From assembly GCA_031769625.1 (NCBI GenBank), contig JAUIMM010001592.1, positions 688,501 to 752,500 on the forward strand: a stretch of 64,000 nt of DNA, read 5' to 3'. This document shows, piece after piece, positions 45,642-55,745 of the stretch. The stretch is from Taudactylus pleione (lineage: Eukaryota > Chordata > Amphibia > Anura > Myobatrachidae). The notes beneath the pieces are model-generated. The model saw only the letters and a list, made by a program, of their open reading frames with translations, was not told the origin of the DNA and made no database searches. Position 1 is the stretch's first letter, and each line of letters opens with the position of its first letter. A program made the translations under genes and the position numbers.

Positions 45642-46030
45642 ACGGGAGGGAGCCGCGCGCAGCGGGCATGAAAAATATGCAAACTGGATGGGAGGGGGAG
45701 CAGAGCGACGGGGCTGGGACCTGATGAAACTAACAGAGGGACAGCTGGCTAGCAGATGGGCTCACTAATGTAAAATAGGACAGATGAACATAGTACTATC
45801 AAATGCACCAAAATATACTCAGCTTTTAAGAAGATCCACTACAAAGAGACTGGGCTGAGCTCTAGCAGCCCTTTAAATAGTCCCAACCTAACTCCTCCTT
45901 TCAACAAATCCCATAGGATAATCCAACCATCTGACATACTCACTTTGACCCAGCAACAAGGCTGTCATAAACACCAACACCCAGCAGAAAACCAGCAATC
46001 TTATCTATCCTCAATTCTATACAAATTTCG

Positions 46031-46729
46031 TCTTCCTTTATTATATGGTCCTTATAGAAAGAGAAGTCACCTTCCTCACATCTGTCGGAATTTTTTCTGT
46101 CATTCTCCCTCGGGCACAATTTACAACGCCCTCATTTCACACCTTGTCTAGGTTGCGATATTTTGCTGACCTCTTCGACACTGATGACCGTTTTTTAATT
46201 TTTTAAAGATCTATTTAAATTTTTAAAGTTTATGTGATGTACTGGCACGTGGCACCACAGATCCCTCCTTTACATGCTGCGCTAACTGAAAACCTAGAGA
46301 GAGACATAATATTCGCTCCAATGCAAGTCATGACACAGCATCCCAAAATGGGATCAGATTTGACCCAACTACACAAATTAATTATTACAATTAATTGGGT
46401 TATTATTTGGGGTATCCGAAGGTTAATGAAATGTACGGGACAGGGGGCGCAATGACGCAATTATCTGAGAACCGCATCATGATGGCCCGACCATGGCCCA
46501 AATGTAATAGGGTGAGTGTTTAGTAAATGTGAGCGTTTAGCAGTAAGCTCTCACATTGGTCCAGTTTTATCTTCAAAATGGAAAAATATGTGGATGAGCA
46601 TTTAAAACGTGAGAGTTTCTTTAGTCTAAAAACATTGGGCGAGTTTCCATGTTCTAGGACTCTATTACATTGGGCAAGTCCACTCCGGCACCCTAATCCC
46701 TAAACTTAAAAATCTTGGGGGAAAAAAAA
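46031..46729. other. Intergenic DNA, no gene seen
   Basis: AT-rich sequence with no recognised repeat or gene. Confidence 0.4.
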
Positions 46730-46865
46730 TGTGTCGACCATTTTTTTTTTTTTTTTGAGACAACTATTGGTGTATTGACCATTTCACCCTGTCGACCTTT
46801 TTAACCTGTCAACTTTTTGCAAAGTCGACCTGTTGACCTTTTGTCCTTGTCGACCTATTGCCTGT
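46730..46865. repeat. GTCGACC-rich low-complexity stretch
   Basis: A T-run at 46741-46756, followed by irregular copies of TGTCGACCTTTT, TGTTGACC and TGTCGACCTATTG. Probably a remnant of a simple repeat. Confidence 0.6.
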
Positions 46866-46869
46866 AATA

Positions 46870-47166
46870 CACATGTCCTAAGAGTGTGGAGACATCCGGA
46901 CTGTCTGTATTACACATGTCCATAGAGTGATAGGACATCGGGACTGTCTGTATTACACATGTCCATAGAGTGATAGGACATCGGGACTGTCTGTATTACA
47001 CATGTCCATAGAGTGATAGGACATCGGGACTGTCTGTATTACACATGTCCATAGAGTGATAGGACATCGGAACTGTCTGTATTACACATGTCCATAGAGT
47101 GATAGGACATCGGGACTGTCTGTATTACACATGTTCTGAGAGTGAGCGGCCATCGGGACTGTCTGT
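46870..47166. repeat. 43-bp minisatellite, about seven units
   Basis: The unit GTCTGTATTACACATGTCC then ATAGAGTGATAGGACATCGGGACT repeats every 43 bp (for example at 46903 and 46946). It is clearly related to the array at 47478-48605; the hAT at 47175 separates the two. Confidence 0.92.
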
Positions 47167-47174
47167 ATTACAGG

Positions 47175-47477
47175 CAGTGGCATCACAAGCAGGGTGAGGG
47201 GTTGCGGCCCGCATCCGGGTGTCACCCGACGAAGGGTGACACCAAGGTGCAGACTCCTCTTCAGTGACAGAAGCCGAGTGCTGCACTGTAGCACCGAGTG
47301 CAGCACTCGGCTCCTGATATTAAGGGAGCCGGCGCTGCAACAAGGCACCTTCTACACCCCCCTGCAGTAACAAGAACGGGACCACCGGGGTTCTGGCCGC
47401 GAGGTCACGCCCCTTTTACGCCGTGCGCACAGCGTCCCTCCCCGTGCCAGACGACACCGCGGGGAGGGACGCCACTG
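47175..47477. mobile_element. hAT MITE, CAGTGGCATC type, in the minisatellite
   Basis: Ends CAGTGGCATCACAAG and GAGGGACGCCACTG. The 8-bp flanks are ATTACAGG (47167-47174) and ATTACATG (47478-47485), both derived from the minisatellite unit. Related along its length to 8952-9178. Inner palindromes: GGGTGTCACC/GGGTGACACC and GAGTGCTGCACT/AGTGCAGCACTC. Confidence 0.9.
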
Positions 47478-48605
47478 ATTACATGTGTCCTGAGAGTGAA
47501 GGGACACTGGGACTGTCTGTATTACGTGTCCTGAGAGTGAGAGGACAATGGGACTGTCTGTATTACGTGTCCTGAGACTGAGAGTGAGGGGACGCTGGGA
47601 CTGTCTGTATTACACGTGTCCTGAGAGTGAGGAGACAGCAGGACTGTCTGTATTACACGTGTCCTGAGAGTGAGGGGACGCTGGACTGTCTCTATTACAT
47701 GTCCGGAGAGTGAGGGAATGTCAGGACTGTCTCTAATACACATTTCCTGAGAGTGAGGGGACGCTGGGACTGTCTGTATTACGTGTCCTGAGAGTGAGGG
47801 GACGCTGGGACTGTCTGTATTACATGTGAGTGTCCTGAGAGTGAGTGGACAATGGGACTGTCTGTATTACGTGTCCTGAGAGTGAGGGGACAATGGGACT
47901 GTCTGTATTACGTGTCCTGAGACTGAGAGTGAGGGGACGCTGGGACTGTCTGTATTACGTTTCCTGAGAGTGAGGGGACGCTGGGACTGTCTGTATTACA
48001 TGTGAGTGTCCTGAGAGTGAGGGGACAATGGGACTGTCTGTATTACGTGTCCTGAGAGTGAGGAGACAATGGGACTGTCTGTATTACGTGTCCTGAGAGT
48101 GAGGGGACAATGGGACTGTCTGTATTACGTGTCCTGAGAGTGAGGGGACAATGGGACTGTCTGTATTACGTGTCCTGAGACTGAGTGTGAGTGGACGCTG
48201 GGACTGTCTGTATTACGTGTACTGAGAGTGAGGGGACGCTGGGACTGTCTGTATTATATGTGAGTGTCCTGAGAGTGAGGGGACAATGGGACTGTCTGTA
48301 TTACGTGTCCTGAGAGTGAGGGGACAATGGGACTGTCTGTATTACGTGTCCTGAGAGTGAGGGGACAATGGGACTGTCTGTATTACGTGTCCTGAGAGTG
48401 AGGGGACGCTGGGACTGTCTGTATTATACGTGTCCTGAGAGTGAGGGAATGTTAGGACTGTCTGTATTAGACATTTCCTGAGAGTGAGAGGACGCTGGGA
48501 CTGTCCGTATTACACGCGTCCTGAGAGTGAGGGGACGCTGGGACTGTCTCTATTACACGTGTCCTGAGAGTGAGGGAATGTCAGGACTGTACGTATTGCA
48601 CGTGT
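47478..48605. repeat. 41-bp minisatellite, about 27 units
   Basis: Unit CGTGTCCTGAGAGTGAGG then GGACAATGGGACTGTCTGTATTA, with variants ACGCTGGGACT and occasional ACATGTGAGTGTCC inserts. Higher-order order is visible: a block of GACAATG/GACGCTG variants recurs around 47780, 47990 and 48230. Confidence 0.93.
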
Positions 48606-48684
48606 TATTGATGTTACAGATCACGAGCTGTTGCCTAGTACTATGTTGCCCATCATTAGCAGCATGCATTGGCTCCGATGCTTA

Positions 48685-49162
48685 AGGCGCGTATCCACTA
48701 AACGATAAAATGGACAAATTGAACAATAACGATAAAGTTCAATTCGTCCACAATATCGTCCAGTGGGTATGCCATCAACAACCGGCGATGCACGCTCTCG
48801 CTGGTCATTGACGATATCTTTCATCGCTTGGACTTGCAGGGCAACCTGACAATATCATCAGGTTCTGCAAGTACGGGGATGAGGGAGGGTGACGTCACTG
48901 AGCGATATCATTCAGTGTGGATGCTCAATGTCATTAACGACATCGAGCCTGTAACTGCAGGGCAAACACTTCCCCCGATACTACATCACAGAGCGCTTAC
49001 CCTTCCCCCGATACTACCACTAAACTTAGGAGGTTGGAACACCTCTAAGAGTAAGCTGCTAGTGGTGTAGTTAGTGTTAGTATATCCTGAGAGCGCCCAC
49101 CGCCCATTTGTTGTACTAGACAATATCGCTCATGGAGCATATCGCCTAGTGGATACCCGCCT
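48685..49162. mobile_element. MITE of the ATCCACTA/ATCGTTATCG family
   Basis: Ends AGGCGCGTATCCACTAAACG and CGCCTAGTGGATACCCGCCT, duplication TTA (48682-48684 and 49163-49165). Interior paired blocks: TTGAACAATAACGATAAAGTTCAA; GACTTGCAGGGCAACCTGAC/ATCAGGTTCTGCAAGT; CACTGAGCGATATCATTCAGTG. Confidence 0.85.
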
Positions 49163-49317
49163 TTAGACAACCAGAAATGATCAGTCTTGGGCAAGCATAT
49201 ATTACTCTGTCTGCTGGTCTCTATCTGTTCACAATTATGCCCTTCCTGTTCTCCGTCTGTACTCTCCCAACATAGAATACACTTCCCCGCTGCAGCTTTT
49301 CCAACTTGACCAATCTA

Positions 49318-50028
49318 GGCCCGTATTGCACTTTCCGCCACATTCGCCTTTTTGAGATGCAAATTTGCAACATGCGGATCCCCGCAACTCGCCCTATTCA
49401 ATGAGAGAACAGGCGAAATCACAAATAGGCGAATGCATAACAGGCGGAAAGTACTGATTAGAATGGAGGAATCAGTCTGTATCCCAAAGTAAGACGCACT
49501 GACACCGGAAATCATTACGGATGTGTACTATTAGCCTTAAGTTGTGTTAAATGCTTTCTAGACGCATATTTGTAAAAGTGGTAAAGAATGATAGAAAACT
49601 GTATTTTTTGGTGAAAATAAATAATCCAGTCAAATTTGGGGTACATGAAAATGGGTGCTATCTTATTTTTGAGACTTCAAAGTGCACTTTTAAAATATTT
49701 GAAAAATCCACCTGCTGCATGCACCTGCGATCCTAAAAACACCTGCTCCATCCATGGGGGGGGGGGGTGGTTGTTCTAAGTCATTTATTTTTTGGCAGAT
49801 GTTTCTTTTGGGGGGTTTGTCCAAAGGGTTCTGAATCAATTCCCCACATTTGCACCCCAAAATAGAGATTTTGCACTTTTTTACCGCCTGACATTCATTG
49901 GAGAAACTTTTCGGCCTGTTTCAGTGCATTGAGTTTCTGCTTAGGCGAATTGGTCCCGGAATTTAATTTTAGAGATAAGACGCAAAATAGACGAAAAGCG
50001 GCTTTTCGCCACTAATTGAATCCGGCCC
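49318..50028. mobile_element. Harbinger-like MITE, GTATTCAATT family
   Basis: Ends GGCCCGTATTGCACTTTCCG and CCACTAATTGAATCCGGCCC, duplication CTA (49315-49317 and 50029-50031). The interior contains AAAATGGGTGC, GGGGTAC and the CAGTGCATTGAGTTTCTGC block shared with 198-1378. A G-run at 49756-49766. Confidence 0.82.
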
Positions 50029-50098
50029 CTATCATCTATTTAATGTTTAATTCACCTGGAAAAAACAGTGAAGATGGGAGCACTCAGGGCAGCATTGT

Positions 50099-50721
50099 GG
50101 ACCTCATTCAGAGGCGGTCGCACGGAGCGATTGGACGTAGCGAGCGATGTTTTTTTCAACTGCGCATGCGTGTACCTGGCAGTGCGCGTGCGCAAGCCTG
50201 TCTTCCCGACCGCAATCCTCTTGCTCGCTAATCACTACGAGGTCGTAGCTGTGATTGACATTTCGTGCCGTTTGTGGGTGGTAACAGGGGAAGGTGCTTG
50301 TGAACGGGGGTGTGGTGGTGTGCACGCAGGCGTGGTTGACCTTAAAAAGGGTGTTTTAAGGGAGTGCATATATTACTGAGCGAGTCATCACACACGTCAT
50401 CTCGTTGCAATAACGACACTACTGCTCGCAGAGCTAAGGGTGGCCCAGGGTCTACCTTAAGCATTGCGAGTGCTGGCGATGGTTTCTGCCTCAACCGATG
50501 TTTGTAGGCAATTAACAATGTAACAGGTGTTAATCGTGCTGACGTAGGTTGCCGCTTGCGACCGACTCTGAATTAGGCCGTAGAGATAGGAGGTGTGCTT
50601 TCATTGATGTGGGTGTTTCCGCACTTACGATGAGCTTTGCGACTGAGCGCTCATTTTGCATATTCTCGGTCACTTTGGGTGCGTCCGATCGCTCCCGAGC
50701 GACTGCCTCTGAATGAGGTCC
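50099..50721. mobile_element. Harbinger-like MITE, 600-bp type
   Basis: Ends GGACCTCATTCAGAGGCGG and CCTCTGAATGAGGTCC, duplication TGT (50096-50098 and 50722-50724). Carries GGTGGTAACAGGGGAAGG and CACGCAGGCGTGG. A second, internal terminus-like string CGACTCTGAATTAGGCC at 50563-50579 suggests a nested or recombined end. Confidence 0.8.
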
Positions 50722-50810
50722 TGTGTCCCTGTGGATCATGTTGGGATATTTCCTCCGCAGTGACATGGACCAGAATGCTCAGTAATTACTCGGAGATTGA
50801 GGGGGTCATT

Positions 50811-51299
50811 CAGACCCACTCGCGAGCAAAGGACGCTCGCAAGCGGGTCGATGTTGCCCCACTGCACATGCGCACGACGGAGGGAGCTCCGTCTCGCACC
50901 AAAGGGGGCGTGCTGTCGATGTTGATTGACAGCACGCCCCCTTTGGTGGGCGTGCCGGGGGCGTGGCTGCCAGACGGAGGCGTTCCCATGGGAACGCCTA
51001 CCATCTGAAGCCGGCCCCACTGACATCACTAGTGATGTCAGTGGGAGGGATTTTGGCTCTGATAGAGCCAAAATCACTCCTGGGCTTGCGGCAGCGAGAC
51101 CCTACCGCAGGGTCTCGTCGCAAGCCCGATGGTCGCAATGGTTAAAGACCATCGCGACCATCTTTTTGGCCGCTCGCATATGCTTTGGGTGGTCACCCAC
51201 AGCTATGCGAGCGGCCAGGAGACCGCTCCATTTTCAGGTAGGAGGGCACTGATTCAGAGCGAGCGCTCTGGTCAGAAAGTTCAGCTCTGAATCAGGCCC
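50811..51299. mobile_element. Hairpin-array MITE, copy 3
   Basis: Left end GGGGGTCATTCAGACCC, right end GCTCTGAATCAGGCCC, duplication TGA (50808-50810 and 51300-51302). Palindromes in order: GAGCTCC/GGAGCTC region; AAAGGGGGCGTGCTGTC/GACAGCACGCCCCCTTT; GGCGTTCCC/GGGAACGCC; CACTGACATCACT/AGTGATGTCAGTG; GATTTTGGCTC/GAGCCAAAATC; AGACCCTACC/GGTCTCG; GATGGTCGC...GCGACCATC; TGTGGGTG/CACCCACA; CAGAGCGAGCGCTCTG. Confidence 0.92.
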
Positions 51300-51302
51300 T
51301 GA

Positions 51303-52145
51303 GATCACATGGTGGCCTGTATAACATAGGCTTCCACAACCCATAGCCTTCTAGCTGCTGTAGAACTACAAGTTCCAACATCTTCTCAGCTGCTGTCTGG
51401 CAGGACATGCTGTGAGCTATAGTTTCACAATGGACTGGAACGTCATAGCTTGTCCATGTTTGGTATAATCCCAGTAACATGTTCTATCAGTAATAACAAG
51501 GATACAATAATAAACGGTGATGCAACTAATCCCGATCTGCAATCCCCCAAGAACTTTACCTCTAGTGGGCAATAGTTGTCCCAGTGGCAGAAGGGTTAAA
51601 CTAAACATTGTGGCTCTAGTTACACCCCCTCCCTCCATGTGCTGAGTGTGAACCTTCCCTCTATTGAATAATCAATGAACCTGGCCTCCCAGATCCTTTG
51701 TCGTCTCTCTGTAGGTACAAGTCTGAGTGAGGGATTCATGCCAAGGAGAGAAAACAAAACTCCTCTGTTGGTATTTTCACTTCAGTCTATTAACACTGCG
51801 GGCATTCATACCCAGTCACGTCACCCCCTGATTATGCAGGGAACAGCTTTGGGACACAAACAATCGGAGTAAACAGGAGAGGTTACCTTGTTCCTGGATG
51901 TCCTGTAACACATAATGTAAACATGTTTATATATACAGTATATACATATACACTCATATAAAATCTTGTGCCCTGGGCCTCTTATGTAGTCAATGGTCAC
52001 TAGGTAGAGGAATCCACAGTGCCAGTTGCAATGTGTACAGGTGTATCAGTTACTAACAATGACCTGCAGGAATATCTCACCTCAGGATTCCCAGCTCTCA
52101 GAGAACTGATCAATGCTCCTCCGGTGTCACAGGGTTCTTTAGTAC
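51303..52145. other. Intergenic DNA, no gene seen
   Basis: AT-rich sequence. A short inverted pair (CAGCATGTCC-type arms near 51340-51420: AACTACAAGTTCC / GCTATAGTTTCAC) may be a degraded repeat. No gene or paired terminus. Confidence 0.4.
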
Positions 52146-52148
52146 ATG

Positions 52149-52689
52149 GGGGGTCATTCAGACCCGGTCGCAAGCACCTATGTGCTCGCAACCGGGTCGA
52201 TGGGTAGCCCTGCGCACGCGCAGCGGCCACACTGCGATTGCACAAGCCCCGGAGAGAGAGAGAAACTCTCTCGCTCCAGAGCTCGCTACAAAAGGGGCGG
52301 ATGTCGATGTTGATTGACAGCTCGGCCCTTTTTGTAGGCGGGCTGGGGGGGTGGTTTAGAAAACGGAGGCGTTCCTTAAGGAATGCCTACCGCTTTGTGG
52401 GCGGCCGCACTGACATCATCAGTGATGTCAGTGGGGAGCTTCCTCCTCCATCAGAGCAGAAAGCTCCCTGGGGCTTGCGAGTGCCCAGACTCAACCTTAG
52501 GGTCTGGTCGCAAGCCCCGATGGTCGCGATGGTGATCACCATCGCGACCATCACCCTGGTAGCTAGCTAAGCTGTGGGTGGTAACCCACAGCTTAGCTTA
52601 CGACCAGGAGGCCACACCAAAAAAAAAGAAGCGCCCGCCCTCATTCAGAGAGAGCGATCGCTTCTTGCGACCGCCTCTGAATGAGGTCC
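52149..52689. mobile_element. Hairpin-array MITE, copy 4
   Basis: Left end GGGGGTCATTCAGACCCGG, right end CCTCTGAATGAGGTCC, duplication ATG (52146-52148 and 52690-52692). Contains the same ordered palindromes as copy 3. Stem GGGAGCTTCCTCCTC/GAGCAGAAAGCTCCC (52433-52468) has two mismatches. GATGGTCGCGATGGTGATC/ATCACCATCGCGACCATC is nearly perfect (52518-52553). Confidence 0.9.
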
Positions 52690-52773
52690 ATGGTCTCTAG
52701 TGTACTATTAATCATAATTACCGACATTCTGGCAGACCCCTCCAGTGCAGAAGGGAGGGTGGAGGCGGCTTCA

Positions 52774-53273
52774 GGGCCCGATTCAGACCCGCTCGCAAGC
52801 AGGTCGATGGCCGGGCAGTGCACACGCGATGCATGTGCACTACGGTGCGTAAGCTCCGGAGCGAGCGAGAAATCACTCGCTCCGGCGCTCGCATTCAAGA
52901 GGGGCGGCTGTCGATTTTGATCGACAGCTCGCCCCGTTTGGTATGCGGGCTGGGGGGGGGGGTGGCTAGCCAAATGCAGGCGTTCCCGAAGTAACGCCTG
53001 CCATTTTGGGGGCGTCCCCACTCAGTGGTGAGCTTCCGGCTCTATTAGAGCCAGAAGCTCACCGGGGCTTGCGACGGCCGAGACCCTACCACGAGGGTCT
53101 CGTTGCAAGCGCGATGGTCGCAACCATCGCGACCATCATCTGGCCGCTCGCTAAAGCTGTGGGTGGTCACCCACAGCTTAGCGAGCGGCCAGGAGGCCGA
53201 ACACAAAAAAACATGCGGCCGCCTTGATTCAGAGCGAGCGCTCGCTTTTTGCGAGCGCCTCTGAATCAGGCCC
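52774..53273. mobile_element. Hairpin-array MITE, copy 5
   Basis: Left end GGGCCCGATTCAGACCCGC, right end GCCTCTGAATCAGGCCC, duplication TCA (52771-52773 and 53274-53276). Nine consecutive palindromes, including GTGAGCTTCCGGCTC/GAGCCAGAAGCTCAC (53028-53062). A near-perfect arm pair built on TGGCCGCTCGCTAA and GCTGTGGGTG, with its complement, spans 53141-53192. Confidence 0.92.
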
Positions 53274-53552
53274 TCAGTGTGCTGAGCAGGGGCATGCCGG
53301 CGCAATCGCGTCATCGTGGCCACGCCCCCTGCTTTATAATGCCGATATTACTGGTATTATAAAGCAGGGGGCGTGGCTACGATAATCGCATCATTGACCC
53401 CTCCTTTTTATCCTGTAACACACTGAGGCACCACTTACCAGCACAAGGTGTGATAGGTTCCTATACCTATTTTACCTTCTTTTTTTTTTACCTTATTTGG
53501 GCCTGGACTTTATGGAATGAGCAAACTCCAGATTAGGGATGGACATTGGAAT
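53274..53552. other. Spacer with one hairpin
   Basis: GCCACGCCCCCTGCTTTATAAT pairs with ATTATAAAGCAGGGGGCGTGGC (about 53319-53380). This block resembles the interior of the CATACTTGCC hAT family (GCAGGGGGCGGGGCCACG at 24907 and 54326), so it may be a decayed piece of one. Confidence 0.45.
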
Positions 53553-53560
53553 GGAACGAT

Positions 53561-54005
53561 CAGGGCTCGCTCCAGGGGTCTGAGCACCTTGTGTGTGGGA
53601 CCGAAATTGGGGGCGTGGTCTCATTACCATAGGCCATGCCCCCTATGTGACGTTATTTGGAGGCGTGCCCGCATTGCACGCCTCCAAGTAACGTCAGGCT
53701 GGGGGTAAAGCCCAGCCCTCCGTCACTGTCTGGGCTTCCCCCAGCCCTCTCCCGTCTGGGAATGGATGCCGCGCGCAAGCGTGCTGCATCCATTCACACT
53801 CCGGGGGTCCGGCACCGCCGCACAGCTGCGGCAGTAGGGGTCCCCAACCTCCCGATTTACACCACCAGCGGGAAAATTCATCCCACAGGTGGAACAGCGA
53901 GACAGTGCTGTCCCGCTGAAATCTGGATGTTGGGGAGGGGTGCGCCCTCTATGGGTGGCATCCCTGTTTGACTGCACTGGTCGAGCACCCCTAGAGCCGG
54001 CCCTG
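53561..54005. mobile_element. hAT MITE, CAGGGCTCGCTCCAGGGGT type
   Basis: Ends CAGGGCTCGCTCCAGGGGT and ACCCCTAGAGCCGGCCCTG; perfect 8-bp duplication GGAACGAT (53553-53560 and 54006-54013). Inner hairpin GACGTTATTTGGAGGCGTGC/GCACGCCTCCAAGTAACGTC at about 53650-53695. Confidence 0.92.
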
Positions 54006-54178
54006 GGAACGATTGCCGGGCTTCCAACATCAAATCCCGCGATGTGATAGCTACTAGTCATTGCATCAAAACAATTTGATCGTATAACCATCTGTGCATG
54101 TGCAGATCTGGCCCTGTGACGTTGGACGCAGTGCGGTGAGTGACAGTCTGCAGCCATTTGGGGACGGGAAGGTGGAGG

Positions 54179-54511
54179 CATACTTGCCGACAATCAGCTC
54201 CAGCCTTCCGGGAGGGAGCTGATTGTCGGCTAATAGCAGGGGGTGGGGCCGGCCATTGGGGGCGGACATTTGGTGGCACACTGGGGGCGGGGACGGGGCC
54301 ACACTGTTATTTTCAGCATTGTGAAGCAGGGGGCGGGGCCACGATGACGCGATTCGCGCGAATCGCGTCACCGGGCCCCCCGCTGCGGGGGGTTCCGTTT
54401 TTTTCAGGGGGGAGGCCGGGAGGGTCGCAAGCTTCCGGGAGGCTTGCCTGCCTTTCCGGGCACCCGAAAATCGGGAGGCTCCCGGCCAAATTGGGAGGGT
54501 AGGCAAGCCTG
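54179..54511. mobile_element. hAT MITE, CATACTTGCC family
   Basis: Ends CATACTTGCCGACAATC and GGGTAGGCAAGCCTG; perfect 8-bp duplication GGTGGAGG (54171-54178 and 54512-54519). The first hairpin (GCCGACAATCAGCTCC/GGAGCTGATTGTCGGC) is right at the terminus. Interior homologous to 24712-25100. Confidence 0.93.
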
Positions 54512-54519
54512 GGTGGAGG

Positions 54520-55190
54520 GTAGCAGAAAACTAGGGATTGTCAGACCTATTATAGGAAGGGGTTCCCCAGGAACTGAGGGTATAACCGAGCACCTAGTTA
54601 TTTGAGATGCATAATGTAAGCACTAATCTTTGACAACAATCTGTTTAATAAACAGAATTTCCGCTCAGTGACTTCCAGTTACTGCATTTAAACTTTCATT
54701 TCTTTTTTTCTATCGCTGTTTACATATTTTATGTTCTGTGCACTGTCTGGGATGACACCCTGGGGTGTCCATTATTTCCAGTAATTCCTCCCAGCTATCT
54801 GTTACAGCTTCTTGGTGTCAAGCGCCTGCTGTTATACTGAGGTTATCTGTTGTTTTAATAGGGACTAACACCCCATATGCAGATTAGTGCATTATTAATT
54901 ACTGTGCACTTTCTCTCTTGATCATTTTCCTGTACGCAGGTTGGAACAGAAAAAAAATATATATATTTTTTTATTTTGTCAGTGTCGCTGAGGGAAATAA
55001 ATTTATCCGGGTACCCCTATATCACATGTCACAGAACGGGGCTCAGTTACAGCACAGGGCTCTGCTTGGACTCAAACAGCCATTTTGTCACACAGGGAAC
55101 TTGACACAACCGTCTTGGACGATGGAAGCAATTGTCCGCACTGAAGCCAAACAGGTGACTTTCTGGATGTCTTATTAGATACTTAAAAAC
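54520..55190. other. Intergenic DNA, no gene seen
   Basis: AT-rich with no paired termini or recognisable coding sequence. Confidence 0.4.
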
Positions 55191-55193
55191 CTT

Positions 55194-55742
55194 GGCCCTC
55201 ATTCAGAGCCGTACGCTCTGAGCAGAGCGCACGCTCTGAATGAGGGCCGGGCTCCATTTTCATGGAGCGTCCTCCTGGACGCTCGTATAGCTGTGGGTCA
55301 CCACCCACAGGCTATACGAGCGTGCATTGTGATGGTCGCGATGGTCGAGACCATCGCGACCATCGAATTTGCGAGCCGGAGCCTGCGGTTGAGGTTTTCA
55401 ACCGCAAGCTCCGGAGTGATTTTGGCTCTATCAGAGCCAAAATCACTCCCACTGACATCACTAGTGATGTCAGTGGGCCGGCTTTTGACGGGAGGCGTTC
55501 CCGTGGGAACGCCCCCGTCAGGGAGGCACGCCCCCGGCATGCCCACCAAAGGGGCCGTGCTGTCAATCAACATTGACAGCACGCCCCCTTTGATCGGACA
55601 CAACGAGCGAAGGACTTTCCTTCGCTCGTCGCGTCTGGCGCATGCGCACGACGGAGCTCCCTCCGTCGTGCGCATGCTCAGTCCATAACATCGACCCACT
55701 TGCGAGCGGACAGCCGCTCGCGAGTGGGTCTGAATCAGGCCC
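55194..55742. mobile_element. Hairpin-array MITE, copy 6 (best preserved)
   Basis: Reverse orientation to copies 3-5; duplication CTT (55191-55193 and 55743-55745). Consecutive palindromes at 55194-55248, 55281-55321, 55331-55364, 55396-55414, 55414-55448, 55448-55477, 55494-55513, 55548-55592, 55604-55628, 55640-55677 and 55695-55728. Several are perfect, for example arms CCCACTGACATCACT with its exact complement, and GAGTGATTTTGGCTC with GAGCCAAAATCACTC. Roughly 400 of 549 bases lie in stems or short loops. Confidence 0.93.
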
Positions 55743-55745
55743 CTT

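Larger units (their letters stand above)
39990..46030 (-). mobile_element. Ngaro-type retrotransposon, copy B
   Basis: Same family, order and orientation as copy A. The 3' end (GGTTTACTGCTTC...GCTTGGCTAAAA) aligns with 32113-32230. The 5' end (ATACTCAGC...CTGACATACT) aligns with 39240-39490. It is clearly diverged from copy A, more heavily stopped, and lacks about 250 bp corresponding to the gag Cys/His cluster (copy A 36490-36740). No later transposon insertion is evident inside. Confidence 0.85.

Noticed and set aside
46870..48605. Regular repeats resembling a CRISPR array
   Set aside because: Units are contiguous 41-43 bp tandem repeats without unique spacers, in vertebrate DNA.
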